A stretch of DNA of 64,000 nt from Delphinus delphis (taxonomy: Eukaryota; Chordata; Mammalia; Artiodactyla; Delphinidae). The stretch lies in contig NC_082688.1 in NCBI RefSeq assembly GCF_949987515.2, positions 78,806,731 to 78,870,730 on the forward strand, written 5' to 3'. Below are positions 24,659-36,469 of the stretch, in pieces. The notes under the pieces are model-generated. The model searched no databases. It was not told where the DNA came from and worked only from the letters and a program-made list of their open reading frames with translations. The position numbers and the translations under genes were made by a program. Each line of letters begins with the position of its first letter. Positions within the stretch are counted from its first letter, which is position 1.

Positions 24659-25588
24659 AAAAATCTAATACAGATGGCCAAGAGGCACATGAAAAGATGC
24701 TCAACATCACAAATTATTAGAGAAATGCAAATCAAAACTACAGTGAGGTATCACCTCACACCAGTCAGAATTGCCACCATCAAAAAATCTACAAACAATA
24801 AATGCTGGAGAGGGTGTGGAGAAAAACAAACCCTCTTGCACTGCTGGTGGGAATGTAAATTGATGCAGCCACTATTGAGAACAGTATGGACGTTCATTAA
24901 AAAACTAAAAATAGAACTACCATATGATGCAGCAATCGCACTACTGGGCATATACCCTGAGAAAACCATAATTCAAAAAGACACATGTACCCCACTGTTC
25001 ACTGCAGCACTATTTACAACAGCCAGGACATGGAAGCAACCTAAATGTCCATCAACAGAGGAATGGATAAAGAAGATGTGGTACATATATACAATGGAAT
25101 ATTACTCAGCCATAAAAAGGAATGAAATTGGATCATTTGTAGAGATGTGGATGGATCTAGAGTCTGTCATAGAGAGTGAAGTAAGTCAGAAAGAGAAAAA
25201 CAAATGTCATATATTAATGCATATATGTGGAATCTAGAAAAATGGTACAGATGAACCTATTTGCAGGGCAGGAACAGAGACGCAGATGTAGAGAACAGAC
25301 ATGTGGACACAGAGGGGAAGAGAAGGGTAGGATGAATTGGGAGATTAGGATTGACATATATACACTACCATGTGTAAAATAGATAGCTAGTGGTAACCTG
25401 CTGTATAGGACAGGGAGCTCAGCTCAGTGCTCTGTGATGACCTAGATGGGTGGGATGGCTGGGGAGGGAGTGGGAGAGAGTCCAAGAGGAAGGGGATAAA
25501 TGTATACGTATAGCTGATTCACTTCGTTGTACAGCAGAAACTAACACAATATTGTAAAGCAACTATACTCCAATAAAAAAATCTAATA
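24659..25588 (+). mobile_element. L1 3' end inserted in NUMT 12S, perfect 12-bp duplication
   Basis: The body is 24671-25576. The frame 24674-25237 is a clean L1 ORF2 C-terminus of 187 codons ending '...MHICGI' and a stop, with motifs '[15 protein letters not shown]', '[17 protein letters not shown]', '[16 protein letters not shown]' and '[13 protein letters not shown]'. The 3' UTR with 'tgctgtataggacagggagc' runs to 'ctatactccaataaaa'. The duplications aaaaatctaata are at 24659-24670 and 25577-25588. The uninterrupted frame suggests it is much younger than the NUMT around it. It is 5'-truncated and cannot make a functional ORF2 protein. Confidence 0.95.
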
Positions 25589-25627
25589 AAATAACATGGT
25601 AAGTACACTAGAAAGTCACTTGAGCAA
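25589..25627 (+). pseudogene. MT-RNR1: NUMT: 12S rRNA, 3' end
   Basis: 'ataacatggtaagtacacta' then 'gaaagtcacttgag' corresponds to the 12S 3' terminus (mitochondrial 'taacaaggtaagcatactgg'). It continues the 12S copy after the L1. Confidence 0.85.
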
Positions 25628-25692
25628 ACTAAAGTGCAGTTTAAACTTAAAAGCACCAAGCATGCAGTTGTGGAATTGAAACTAAACTTGAA
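25628..25692 (+). pseudogene. MT-TV: NUMT: tRNA-Val
   Basis: 'taaagtgcagtttaaactta' then 'aaagcacc' is the acceptor/D-arm half of mitochondrial tRNA-Val, directly between 12S and 16S as in vertebrate mtDNA. It is too decayed to fold well. Confidence 0.7.
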
Positions 25693-25890
25693 ACCACTCT
25701 GAACCAATCCTAGCTCAAACTAAAAAAATACAATTACTACTAGTAAAGCAAATACAATTATTACTAATAATTATACCAAATATCTAAAAGTATAGTATGG
25801 AAGAGAAAAATCTAAGTTAGATGTTAGGGAAAGTATGTCAGTAAGTAAAAAATAATAATAAATAAATAAACATTAAAAAGAGGAAAGAGT
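25693..25890 (+). pseudogene. MT-RNR2: NUMT: 16S rRNA, 5' part
   Basis: 'aatcctagctcaaact' and, further on, 'aaaagtatagtatggaagag' align with the 16S start. It is interrupted at 25890 by the TRMT112 retrocopy and resumes at about 26578 with 'ggcataatgaattaactaaa'. Confidence 0.8.
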
Positions 25891-26564
25891 TCCAGCAAGT
25901 TCCCCACTTCTGCTCCTACCAGCCACCCAATAGGATATAGCAAGGGGAGCATCCCGGAAGTGACACAGGCAGGAGTGCCGACCTACTTCCTGTTCAGCCT
26001 GGCAAGATGGCTTGGTGGCTAAGGTAAGCTGCTCACTCATAACTCTCTGAGGTCACAGGTGAGAGGAGAGGTGGGGGCAGTGCCCATGGCTTCCTCCTGC
26101 ATCTCTAGGCTACCGAGGTCTGCATCAACCCAGTGAAGTTCAATCTAAACTTCTTGGTGAGTGATACCCAAGGTGGAGTAAGCAGTGTTTCTGGAGGTGG
26201 CAGATACCTTGCATCTGGGCGAGGTACCCAAAGGGCTAATTAAAGGGTATGAGTGTGATGAGAAATTTCTGACGAAGATTCACCACATGCTGCTGGAGGT
26301 AGATGTGCTGGAGGGCACCCAGAGTATGGATGTCTATTCTCGTCGGCCACAGGATCCCCAACATGAGTGATAAGAAAACTGAGATGTAATCGTGCCAGGC
26401 AGCAGTTTTTCATTCTGTGACCGCATGTACCTTTGTTTATATATAACCTATTTGTTAGTTCTAGCTGAATCCCCAACCCTTGACCCAGTGACGTACAAAC
26501 ATGGTACTCTCAAGCTCAATATTATAATTTTTCTCATTAAAGGTTCAAAACCAAAAAAAGAAGG
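25891..26564 (+). pseudogene. TRMT112P: TRMT112 processed pseudogene (retrocopy)
   Basis: TRMT112 is the small zinc-binding activator of several tRNA, rRNA and protein methyltransferases. Here its mRNA copy has no introns. A 5' leader is followed by the decayed start around 26006, then 'VNPVKFNLNF'-like codons (26127 on). The frame 26185-26370 then carries 'FLEVADTLHLGEVPKGLIKGYE' in part and 'HHMLLEVDVLEGT', the C-terminal signature of the family. Frameshifts separate N- and C-terminal halves and the C-terminal zinc-site region is shifted. The 3' UTR ends 'cattaaaggttcaaaacc' plus a short A run (26537-26563). Flanks 'aaagaggaaagagt' (about 25877-25890) and 'aaagaaggaaagagt' (about 26557-26571) look like an imperfect target-site duplication. 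It lies inside the NUMT 16S gene. Identification by recall of the protein; alternative sources seem unlikely. Confidence 0.82.
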
Positions 26565-26577
26565 AAAGAGTAACTCT

Positions 26578-27660
26578 TAGGCATAATGAATTAACTAAAA
26601 CATAATAAACAGAGAACTTTAACTAAAAACACAGAAAGAAAACATACAAGCTACTTGTAAACAATTAATATGGAAACATTTTTCTGTGACAAAATAATGA
26701 GACGAACTTACAGGTAGAGGTTAAAAAAAAAAAAAAAAAAAAAAACACTGAGCCAGGTGATTGCTGGTTATCCAAAGCAGAATTTAAGTTCAACTTTGAA
26801 TTTACCTAAAGAAGAATAAACACTAATGTAATTTTAAACGTTAATCAGAAGATGTACAGATCATTTGAAACAGAATAAAACCATCCTGGGAGAGTAATTA
26901 CTCATAAAATTATAACTGGCTTAAGAGCAGCACCAATTACAAATGCACACCAGCACAACCAAGCTAAATACCTACAAGCAAAACCACCTCCTAACATGGT
27001 ATTGGATTAACTACATATGCAGGAAAAAAATTAATATAAGTACTAAGAAATAATTTTTTGCATAGTCCCTTGTCAAAATAAATAAGCTATTGTTAGACGA
27101 TAGAAAAAATTTTTTGAACATATTTGTTCAATATACTGTTAACCTAAAACAAATATGCAGTAAAGAAAGATTAAAAGAAGTTAAAGTAACTTAATAAACA
27201 TTCAAACTTCTCTCTACTTTCTAAAACCCATAAAACTTAAATTTATTAATTGAATATGAAAATTAGTTACCTAAGTAACTAATCATAAATTGAATTAATT
27301 ATTTTGAGTGAGGTGACCTCAGAGTATAGAAAAGCCACCAAATGATCAAATGTAGACTAATTATTCTAAATATGTAACTATTATTAATTTACTCAAAATT
27401 TTTACCAATGAAACAGAGTTCTCAAATGGAAATAATAAAATCTTATTTTAGAGGTCAAATTGATGTTAAAGTTTATTGTTTTATTGTTGTATCCAGACAT
27501 TCTAAAAATGTAACTTCTGTTTAAAAGGTTCCTTTGTTCCATCATTAAAAATTCTGTGTGACCTGAATTCAGATCAGAACACTTCCATTTGGTTCCTCTT
27601 TATACAAAGATGTCTCACATTATGAAAGGACTTAAGCAATAAGGTCCATTCCACAAAAGA
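26578..27660 (+). pseudogene. MT-RNR2: NUMT: 16S rRNA, main part
   Basis: Clear 16S landmarks: 'cagagaactttaactaaaaa' (26610 on), 'cttacaggtagaggtt', 'gattgctggttatccaaagc' (26758 on), 'agaaagattaaaagaagtta' (27164 on), 'gaggtgacctcagagtatag' (27310 on), 'gtgacctgaattcagatcag' (27559 on, the peptidyl-transferase region) and 'atgaaaggacttaagcaata' (27622 on, sarcin-ricin-adjacent end). There are many substitutions and indels, plus an A-run expansion at 26724-26746. Confidence 0.92.
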
Positions 27661-27686
27661 GCCAGATACTAGATATTAAATAAGTC

Positions 27687-27765
27687 AAGAATTGGGCTCA
27701 TCTAGGTGATACAATCCAGTAATAATGTAAAACTGTTTTCAGGAGTTTGACCTTTTAATTTTAAT
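27687..27765 (+). pseudogene. MT-TL1: NUMT: tRNA-Leu(UUR)
   Basis: 'aaaactgttttcaggagttt' matches the anticodon-to-T-arm half of mitochondrial tRNA-Leu(UUR). It lies directly between 16S and ND1. Confidence 0.7.
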
Positions 27766-27774
27766 AAACAAGTT

Positions 27775-28252
27775 TCTAGTTAATTTATAATTACTAATTT
27801 TCCCTATTCTATTTACCTTGGCCTTCTTAATGCTTCAACAAAAAATTTAGGTCACATTGAATTTCAGAAAGAACCAAATATTGTAGGTCCCTTATGGACT
27901 TCAACCAATTGCAGATGTCATGAAATGATACATCAAAGAACAACTTTGACCTCTAACTTTATCAATACTAGTATAGATTATTAACTATTCTTGTCCTGAC
28001 CTTGCATAAACAATCTGAATGCCCACACTAAGACCATATCTACTAACAGAGTTAAATCTCAAAATACCATTTGTCCATATCAAGCTTAGCCATGTAATCA
28101 GTTAAGCTGAGAATGTACCCTAATCGGAGCCCTATGTGTGTAATATAATTTCCACATGAGGTCACATTAGCAATTATTCTGTTATATGTAATAATAATTA
28201 CAAATATATGCATATGTGTCATTTACATTGATAACTACCTTCCCTCAATACT

Positions 28253-28258
<6 letters not shown>
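27775..28258 (+). pseudogene. MT-ND1: NUMT: ND1, 5' part
   Basis: 'attgaatttcagaaagaacc' and 'cttatggacttcaaccaatt' (27890 on) correspond to the conserved N-terminal ND1 segments (Q-F-R-K-G-P and Y-G-L-L-Q-P-I-A-D). 'aatcggagccctatgtg' (28121 on) corresponds to a central ND1 block. Frameshifts and stops throughout. It is interrupted by a SINE at 28259. Confidence 0.87.
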
Positions 28259-28293
<35 letters not shown>

Positions 28294-28497
28294 GATACGC
28301 GGGCCTCTCACTGTTATGGCCTCTCCCGCCGCGGAGCACAGGCTCCGGACGCGCAGGCTCAGCGGCCATGGCTCACAGGCCCAGCTGCTCCGCGGCATGT
28401 GGGATCTTCCCAGACAGGGGCACGAACCCGTTTCCCCTGCATTGGCAGGCGGACTCTCAACCACTGCGCCACCAGGGAAGCCCCCAATACTGGTTTT
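28246..28497 (-). mobile_element. Odontocete-type short SINE in NUMT ND1
   Basis: The body is 28259-28484: poly(T) of about 32, 'gcggccatggctcacaggcc', head end 'ccaccagggaagcccc'. The duplication caatactggtttt is perfect (28246-28258, 28485-28497). Its low divergence and long tail make it one of the youngest insertions in the NUMT. Confidence 0.96.
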
Positions 28498-28590
28498 AAT
28501 CTACTTCTAACTTTTGTAGAGAGAGGCAGGAGAAACCGAAACAAGGTTTTATTTAACTGCTTCTTGGAACTTGCAATTATATAAGTTAAA
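28485..28590 (+). pseudogene. MT-ND1: NUMT: ND1 continuation, then deletion junction
   Basis: 'gaaaccgaaacaaggttt' and 'tatttaactg' match the conserved ND1 block encoding A-E-T-N-R-A-P-F-D-L-T. The similarity stops near 28590 and tRNA-Tyr follows. The rest of ND1, ND2 and several tRNAs are absent. Confidence 0.75.
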
Positions 28591-28596
28591 CTTCCC

Positions 28597-28668
28597 AGTT
28601 TGGTAAAATGAAGAATTAGTCTCTGCCCTTATATCTGCCATATAAAGTTTATTATTAGCCATTTTACA
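28597..28668 (+). pseudogene. MT-TY: NUMT: tRNA-Tyr region (gene on opposite strand in mtDNA)
   Basis: 'agtttggtaaaatgaagaat' to 'tattagccattttacata' matches the light-strand sequence of mitochondrial tRNA-Tyr, which immediately precedes COX1 in vertebrates. The position directly before the COX1 start supports it. Confidence 0.7.
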
Positions 28669-28669
28669 T

Positions 28670-30080
28670 AAATTATCTACTCTTGACTATTCTCAACAAA
28701 TCACAAAGTGGTCACTTCTGTATACTGACTACTTGGTTTTTAAACTAGATAGAATAGTAGAGATGACTAATCGAGACAGCTAATTTAGGCTGATTTTAAT
28801 CAATGAGGATTTTATTAGAAATTATTTAAATTTATAATTGGTTATTGTTCAGGTCTTAGTAATAATTTTCTTTATAGCAATGCCAACATGATTGGAGGAC
28901 TCTGAAATTCATTAACACCACTAATAATAGGTGCATCAGATATAGCATTCTAATAAATAAATAAGCTCTGGATTATTACTCCCATGATTCCTTTTACTAC
29001 TTGCATCAGCAACAGCAGAAGTCAAAGCAAGAACAGGGTGAACAATGCGCCCTTTTATTAGCTGGCAATCTAATACCTGTAGGCACAATAGATTTAACTA
29101 TCTACTCCCCTCATCTAATAGGGGTCTCGACAATTTTAGGCACCATTAATTTATTACTGCAAGTAATTAACATAATGCCACCTTTTACATCACAATACCA
29201 GACACCACTTCTTTGATTTCTATTGATTATTGCAGTTTTATTAGTAGTAAGTCTTTCTATAATTGTAGCAGAGATTATCTTAACCAAATGGAATCTTTTG
29301 ATCCCACAGGAGGTGGAGACCTTAATAACAACATTCATTCTAATTGATTACACATCCTGAAGTACATATGTTTGGAATAATTTCACATATTTGTAACATA
29401 CTGTTCAGTAAAAAATTCTTTAGCTGCATAAATATAGTCTGAGCCACAATATCGACTAGAATTTTAGGGTTTATTATATATCACATTACTATTACACACT
29501 AAGTATTGAAGTAGATATGCAAGCATATCTCATTTCTGCTACTATAATTATCATAATTACTATTATCCAAATAAAGGTAAGTCTTTGACCAACGAGCTAT
29601 AAGAATGAAGTAATAAATGATCACCAGCTATACTCTGAGCCATAGGCTTTATTTTCCTACTTATTGTGAACAGGTTAACAGGAATTATCTAATTCATTAT
29701 TATATATTGTTCTACAAGATACATATTTTGTTGTTGCTCATTTCTATCACATCTATCTATAGAAGCAGTATTTATTACATAGGTGGTTTTGTTTACTTAT
29801 TCCCATTATTTTCAAGATATATGCTACATCCTATATGAGGCAAAGCTGAACAATTATTTTAGATTTAACAATAATTTAATTTTCTTTTCCCAACATTTTC
29901 TTGGCCTTTCTGACATGCGGTGGTGATAATTAGCCTATGCAGATGCTAACACAATGTGAACACTCTCTCATCTATGGAATCAGTCCACTAACAGAAATGA
30001 TTATAAAATATTAATAATCTGAGGGTTTTACTTTAAAACAAAAACAGCACTGGAGCTTACGGCAACAGACAATGAGTGAC
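28670..30080 (+). pseudogene. MT-CO1: NUMT: COX1, nearly full length
   Basis: It starts at 'cttgactattctcaacaaat' (28684 on; W-L-F-S-T-N-H-K). Strong blocks follow: 'aatgccaacatgattggagg' (28880 on), the frame 29001-29216 with 'LAGNLI', '[10 protein letters not shown]' and 'SQYQTPLL', 'ctgaagtacatatgtttgga' (29356 on; the H-P-E-V-Y copper-site region), 'gtagatatgcaagcatat' (29511 on), 'tgatcaccagctatactctg' (29618 on) and 'ttcccaacattttcttggcc' (29887 on). TGA stands where mitochondrial Trp codons belong, so the frame breaks under the nuclear code as well as by indels. It is the best preserved protein gene of the NUMT. Confidence 0.95.
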
Positions 30081-30147
30081 TTCACAGATGCTTTCCAACA
30101 CATCATGCTTTCAAATAACCCACCAGACAAAATCATAAATATCAAGA

Positions 30148-30290
30148 AAGGAAGGAATGAAATCTCTCTAACTGGTTTCAAGCCAACATCATAACCTTTA
30201 TGAGCTTTCTTAGCAAGTAAGATACTATAACCATTACCAATTACCAAAGGTAAATATTACCTAACTCTATCGAAGTTAATTTATAGATTA
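30148..30290 (+). pseudogene. NUMT: tRNA-Ser(UCN) and tRNA-Asp
   Basis: 'aaggaaggaatgaaatctct' with 'tggtttcaagccaacatcat' (30145-30195) is the light-strand copy of tRNA-Ser(UCN). 'ctctatcgaagttaatttat' (30263 on) is the anticodon/T-arm part of tRNA-Asp. This is exactly the COX1-Ser-Asp-COX2 order of vertebrate mtDNA. Confidence 0.8.
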
Positions 30291-30309
30291 AAATTGTGTT
30301 TTTTGCAGG

Positions 30310-30433
30310 AAAAAAAATGTGTCTCTTAGCATATCCACTGCAGATTTTCAAGGTGTATATATTCCACTTTAGAATAATGTTATCATTACCATGTCTTATA
30401 ATAGCATTTCAATTAGCTCTTTAGTATTATATA
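30310..30433 (+). pseudogene. MT-CO2: NUMT: COX2, 5' part, cut by the ERV
   Basis: 'cttagcatatccactgcaga' is the COX2 start region. 'tttcaattagctctttagta' (30409 on) is the first transmembrane block. The copy breaks at TATA (30430-30433), where the provirus begins, and resumes at 35789 with the same TATA. Confidence 0.88.
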
Positions 30434-30771
30434 TGTTAAAATAATTAAATAAGGAGATTACTAGGCTGATGTGGCTCTAATGCTATGACAGCCTACACAA
30501 GCAAACCAAAATATAAGCCTATAAATGTCTCAAGGTTACAAAATCAAAATGCTAAAGATAACCAATCACAAACAGCCAAGTAGACTTTAGGTTATAGCCA
30601 ATCAACAGTTTTCTTACTTTGCTTCCCCCTTATCTCTATAAAAGCCTTTCTCTAAGATCCTGTCAGGAGAGTGTACCTAACCACTTTCAGTTTGGCACTG
30701 CCCAATTCAAATAGATTTTTGCTCAAATAAATTCTTAAAAGTTTTAATATGCCTCAGTTTATCTTTTAATG
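30434..30771 (+). repeat. ERV 5' LTR
   Basis: About 338 bp. It contains a CCAAT box (30598-30602), a TATA box tataaaa (30637-30643) and polyadenylation signal AATAAA (30726-30731). The end reads 'ttttaatg' where the 3' LTR has 'ttttaaca'. The two LTRs align along their whole length with many substitutions and small indels, which indicates an old insertion. Confidence 0.9.
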
Positions 30772-30775
30772 GTTC

Positions 30776-30793
30776 TGATGTCAGAAGAGGGAA
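30776..30793 (+). promoter_or_regulatory. Probable ERV primer-binding site (tRNA-Leu-like)
   Basis: 'tgatgtcagaagagggaa' starts 4 bases after the 5' LTR and resembles the complement of a tRNA-Leu 3' end, with about three mismatches by eye. The position is right. The tRNA assignment is an inference. Confidence 0.45.
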
Positions 30794-31379
30794 CTGAAGG
30801 AGACTGCTGACAGTCCCCAGAACAAAGATCAAGCAGGCGAAGGTACCTGCTGTGCCCCTTTGAGCTTGCTGCTGTCTTGTTGCCTCTGGAGGTGATGGTA
30901 AGTCCCTCTCAGATCCTACCTCTGCAGTTTTTTCATTATGAGCTTTCTGACTTACGGCTTTCCCCCCCCCCCACTGGCTCTGGAAACTGTCCAGAGCCAG
31001 AGTGGATCTGACTTAGAAACAGTACTGGGTACAAGGTTAGAATGTGTCTGACTTAAACTGGACTGGGTCCAGTTTGAGGCCTCAGGGGAATAAAATTTTG
31101 TTTTAAGGCTGAACAACCAGGTTAACCTTACCAAAGATAAACTTGAATTACAATGGTCACAGTAGAGGATAAGCTTATCCATTTATGAGGTACCGCCGAA
31201 GGACGGGGTCTCAGCCAAGCACTCACGATAAAGGGTAGGGGGGAAATTATTTTTCCTCCTCCACAGGTTCTAGTGACCATGGTGGGACCTGCTGGGACAC
31301 TCCCTCCCTCCAGAGCCTGCAGACGGGATCTCCCACCCTTCTGATTTGGAATCACTAAGAACAAAGACTTCCCTTGAAC

Positions 31380-31560
31380 TCCATGGAAGGGACCATACCA
31401 GGTTCTCCTCGCTATCCAAATGACAGCCAAACTTCAGAGACTTGACCCTCAGGTTCACCTCCTCCAATTTAAAAGGTCTCCTTCAGACTCTTGGAACCGA
31501 ACACCAGCTGGAGATCTAAAATTAAAATTGACCTCCAGGGAAGTTTTTCTCCAGAAGCAG
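31380..31560 (+). pseudogene. ERV pol remnant: integrase C-terminal (GPY/F) region
   Basis: The + strand frame around 31385-31540 encodes a W-K-G-P-Y-Q-V type segment followed by a basic 'QFKRSPSDSW' stretch. This is the class I integrase C-terminal domain, which contacts DNA or chromatin during integration. Everything upstream in pol is deleted, so no catalytic core is present. The start of the env frame follows closely, as is usual for this class. Confidence 0.7.
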
Positions 31561-31614
31561 ATGGCATCTTGAGGGGGACAGCTCTTCCAAAATCATAAAT
31601 CAGTATCTTCATCT

Positions 31615-32205
31615 CTAATATGAAATCTTTATTCCTTTTGCTACTTGCTTTTTCTGTTAATGCATTGGAAGACATTGTTCCTTAACACACAACAAAAATC
31701 TCTAGACTTTCTTTGTAAGGTGCTTTTAGATAATAGAATTGCTTTAGAGTACTTACTGGCTGAAAAGGAGATGTCTGTGCCATAGCAAATACCTCCTCTG
31801 TACCTGGATCAACACCTCTGGTATTGTAACAAATATGAGAAATTAACAAACAAGCCACTTGGCTAAAACCTGGAGGTTGATATCCTCCCAGTAAATACAT
31901 TATTTTATTTATTTGATACCAACTGGTTTGGTTCATGAGGGCCCTGGCTAAGCAATGTACTTCAGTATCTTGGTATTATCCTCCTCATAGTTATCACGGT
32001 AATCTCCCTCCTGAGATGTGTTCTCTCAAAAGTCTTAAATGCATGCTTGTAGCCATTAGCAGTACCTCTGATGGTCTCAATGAGTTTAGAGAAACAGAAA
32101 CAAGGTGAACAACACAATGAACAGCAAAAACCATTCTTCTATGAATCTGACATCATAACCTATGAGTTTTACAATAAGACAACAGCAACTTTACTGTGAT
32201 GATGA
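31615..32205 (+). pseudogene. ERV env remnant: signal peptide, then TM subunit part
   Basis: A start codon near 31619 opens a short hydrophobic, signal-peptide-like stretch that stops after about 20 codons. Sequence from about 31690 resembles the TM ectodomain (heptad region and the following cysteine area). A strongly hydrophobic membrane span with a basic/cysteine tail follows at about 31955-32040. The receptor-binding SU is deleted, and several in-frame stops break the TM part. The protein family is recognisable only by these ordered features. It is non-functional. Confidence 0.68.
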
Positions 32206-32260
32206 ATAAAAGTGGTACTAATACCAATGTTTTTGGTCAATATCAATATTAGAGGATGAC

Positions 32261-32274
32261 TCAAAGTGGGAATT
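32261..32274 (+). repeat. Left target-site duplication of the PABPC4 retrocopy (ERV polypurine tract)
   Basis: tcaaagtgggaatt. The right copy, tcaaagagggaatt, is at 35458-35471 (one mismatch). The purine run directly before the 3' LTR is where a retroviral polypurine tract belongs, so the retrocopy landed on the tract/U3 border. Confidence 0.9.
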
Positions 32275-32586
32275 TTTTTTTTTTAATGGAGATTTTTTCT
32301 TTATTGAGAAACAAGACTTGGGTACATCAAATAAAACCAATTTCTGGGGGGAAAAAATCAAAACTCACAATAGAAAAAGAAACAGTTAACACTGTCTGGG
32401 CCATATCAGAACCCAGAGAATATATTCTTTTAATTGAAAAATTCTAGGCGCTTCATAATTAACCTTTAGATACAAAATGACCTATTAAATTTGCAATCTG
32501 TGGTTCTTGGTGCTGAGGTCCATAGGACAAGCTAGGACGTCTTCAAACCTTGAGCTGAATTCCATGAGGGTTTATTTGGCCTTTCA

Positions 32587-35457
<2,871 letters not shown>

Positions 35458-35469
35458 TCAAAGAGGGAA

Positions 35470-35788
35470 TTATTAATTAAACAAGGAGATCATTAGATTG
35501 ATGTGGCTCTAATGTGACAGCCTATGTAAACAAACAAAAATCAATTAATGCCTCAGGGTTATAAAATCAAAACCTAAGGACAACTAGTCAGAAACAGCCT
35601 GCTAGACTTCAGACTATAGCCAATCAATAATTTCCTTACTTTGCTTCCACCTTTTCTCTATAAAAGCCTCTCCCCAACCTCCTGTTGTGAAGCACTCCTA
35701 GCCACTTCTGATTTGGCACTGCCCAATTCAAATCAATTTTTGCTCAAATTCTTAATTTTTTTAATATGCCTCAGTTTATCTTTTAACA
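35470..35788 (+). repeat. ERV 3' LTR
   Basis: Matches the 5' LTR from 'attaattaaacaaggagatc' onward and ends 'ttttaaca'. TATA box tataaaa is at 35659-35665. The AATAAA of the 5' LTR is lost here ('gctcaaattcttaat'). Its first bases merge with the duplicated polypurine tract. Confidence 0.9.
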
Positions 35789-35792
35789 TATA

Positions 35793-36355
35793 CATCTAAT
35801 ATTAATTTTAATATTAACTCACAAAAGCACAACAGGTGCTTAAGAATTAGAAACAGTATAAGCCATCTTACCTTTGATTATCTTAATTCTTATTATTCTT
35901 CCATTATTATGTATTATTTAATTATTGGGAAAAAACAATAGCCTATTCCTAACCATAGAAACAAAAGGATGCCAATGAATGGAATTTATGATTATATAGA
36001 CTATGAAGGTCTTAACTTTGATTCAGACTTATAATTCAGAGAATTTTATTTCCTAGAAATTGATAGTCATGTAATAATCCTCATAGAACTGCCAATCTAA
36101 ACATTAGCCTCATCAGAAAGTATGGTCCATCCATGAGCTATTCCTTCTTTAGGTTTAAAAACAGTTGCTTTTCCAGGACAACTAAAGTGAGAAGCATTAA
36201 CATCTACTAGAAGCAGTCTTTATTAAAAACAAAAAAAATTTATGGATCTGAAATTTTGTGGTTAAAACCATAACTTCATAGACATTGTGCTTGAGACAGT
36301 ACGTTTAGAATACTTTGAAAGTTGATCCACATCAATAATGTAAATTCCTATCAGT
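35793..36355 (+). pseudogene. MT-CO2: NUMT: COX2, continuation
   Basis: After the provirus: 'aagcacaacaggtgcttaag' and 'gaattagaaacagtataagc' (35845 on), 'tgaaggtcttaactttgat' (36004 on), 'ccatgagctattccttct' (36132 on), 'tggatctgaaattttgtgg' (36243 on; the copper-site region) and 'gttgatccacatcaataatg' at the C-terminus. Frameshifted and stopped. Confidence 0.92.
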
Positions 36356-36364
36356 AGCCTCAAT

Positions 36365-36469
36365 CATGTTTATTATTAGAATACTTCTTACAATTTTAGA
36401 GTTTACAGTTGTCCTAATTTAATCACGTCTTCACCCCTCTAGGAAGCTTATAATTACAGAAAATACCTA
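36365..36469 (+). pseudogene. MT-ATP6: NUMT: ATP6, 3' end only
   Basis: 'acaattttagagtttacagt' and 'acccctctaggaagcttata' match the ATP6 C-terminus (L-E-F-A-V..., then S-L-Y-L-H-D-N). It follows COX2 directly. tRNA-Lys, ATP8 and most of ATP6 are missing, so an internal deletion of several hundred bases lies near 36360. Confidence 0.8.

Noticed and set aside
26041..26130. A retained intron in the TRMT112 copy ('gtgagaggagagg' ... 'ctctag')
   Set aside because: The segment corresponds to coding sequence of the parent (V-R-G-V-G... region), so the splice-like ends are coincidental.
28216..28584. 122-codon frame
   Set aside because: Poly(Phe) from the SINE tail plus SINE antisense sequence inside NUMT ND1.
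27687..30290. Functional tRNA genes
   Set aside because: The tRNA-like segments are mitochondrial in type, degraded, and lie in a NUMT. They would not form working nuclear tRNAs.
31128..31467. Antisense frames in the ERV interior
   Set aside because: Shadows of the + strand pol/env remnant, which gives the recognisable motifs.
31955..32200. A preserved, domesticated env (syncytin-like) gene
   Set aside because: The surface subunit is missing and several stops interrupt the TM part, so no long env frame exists.
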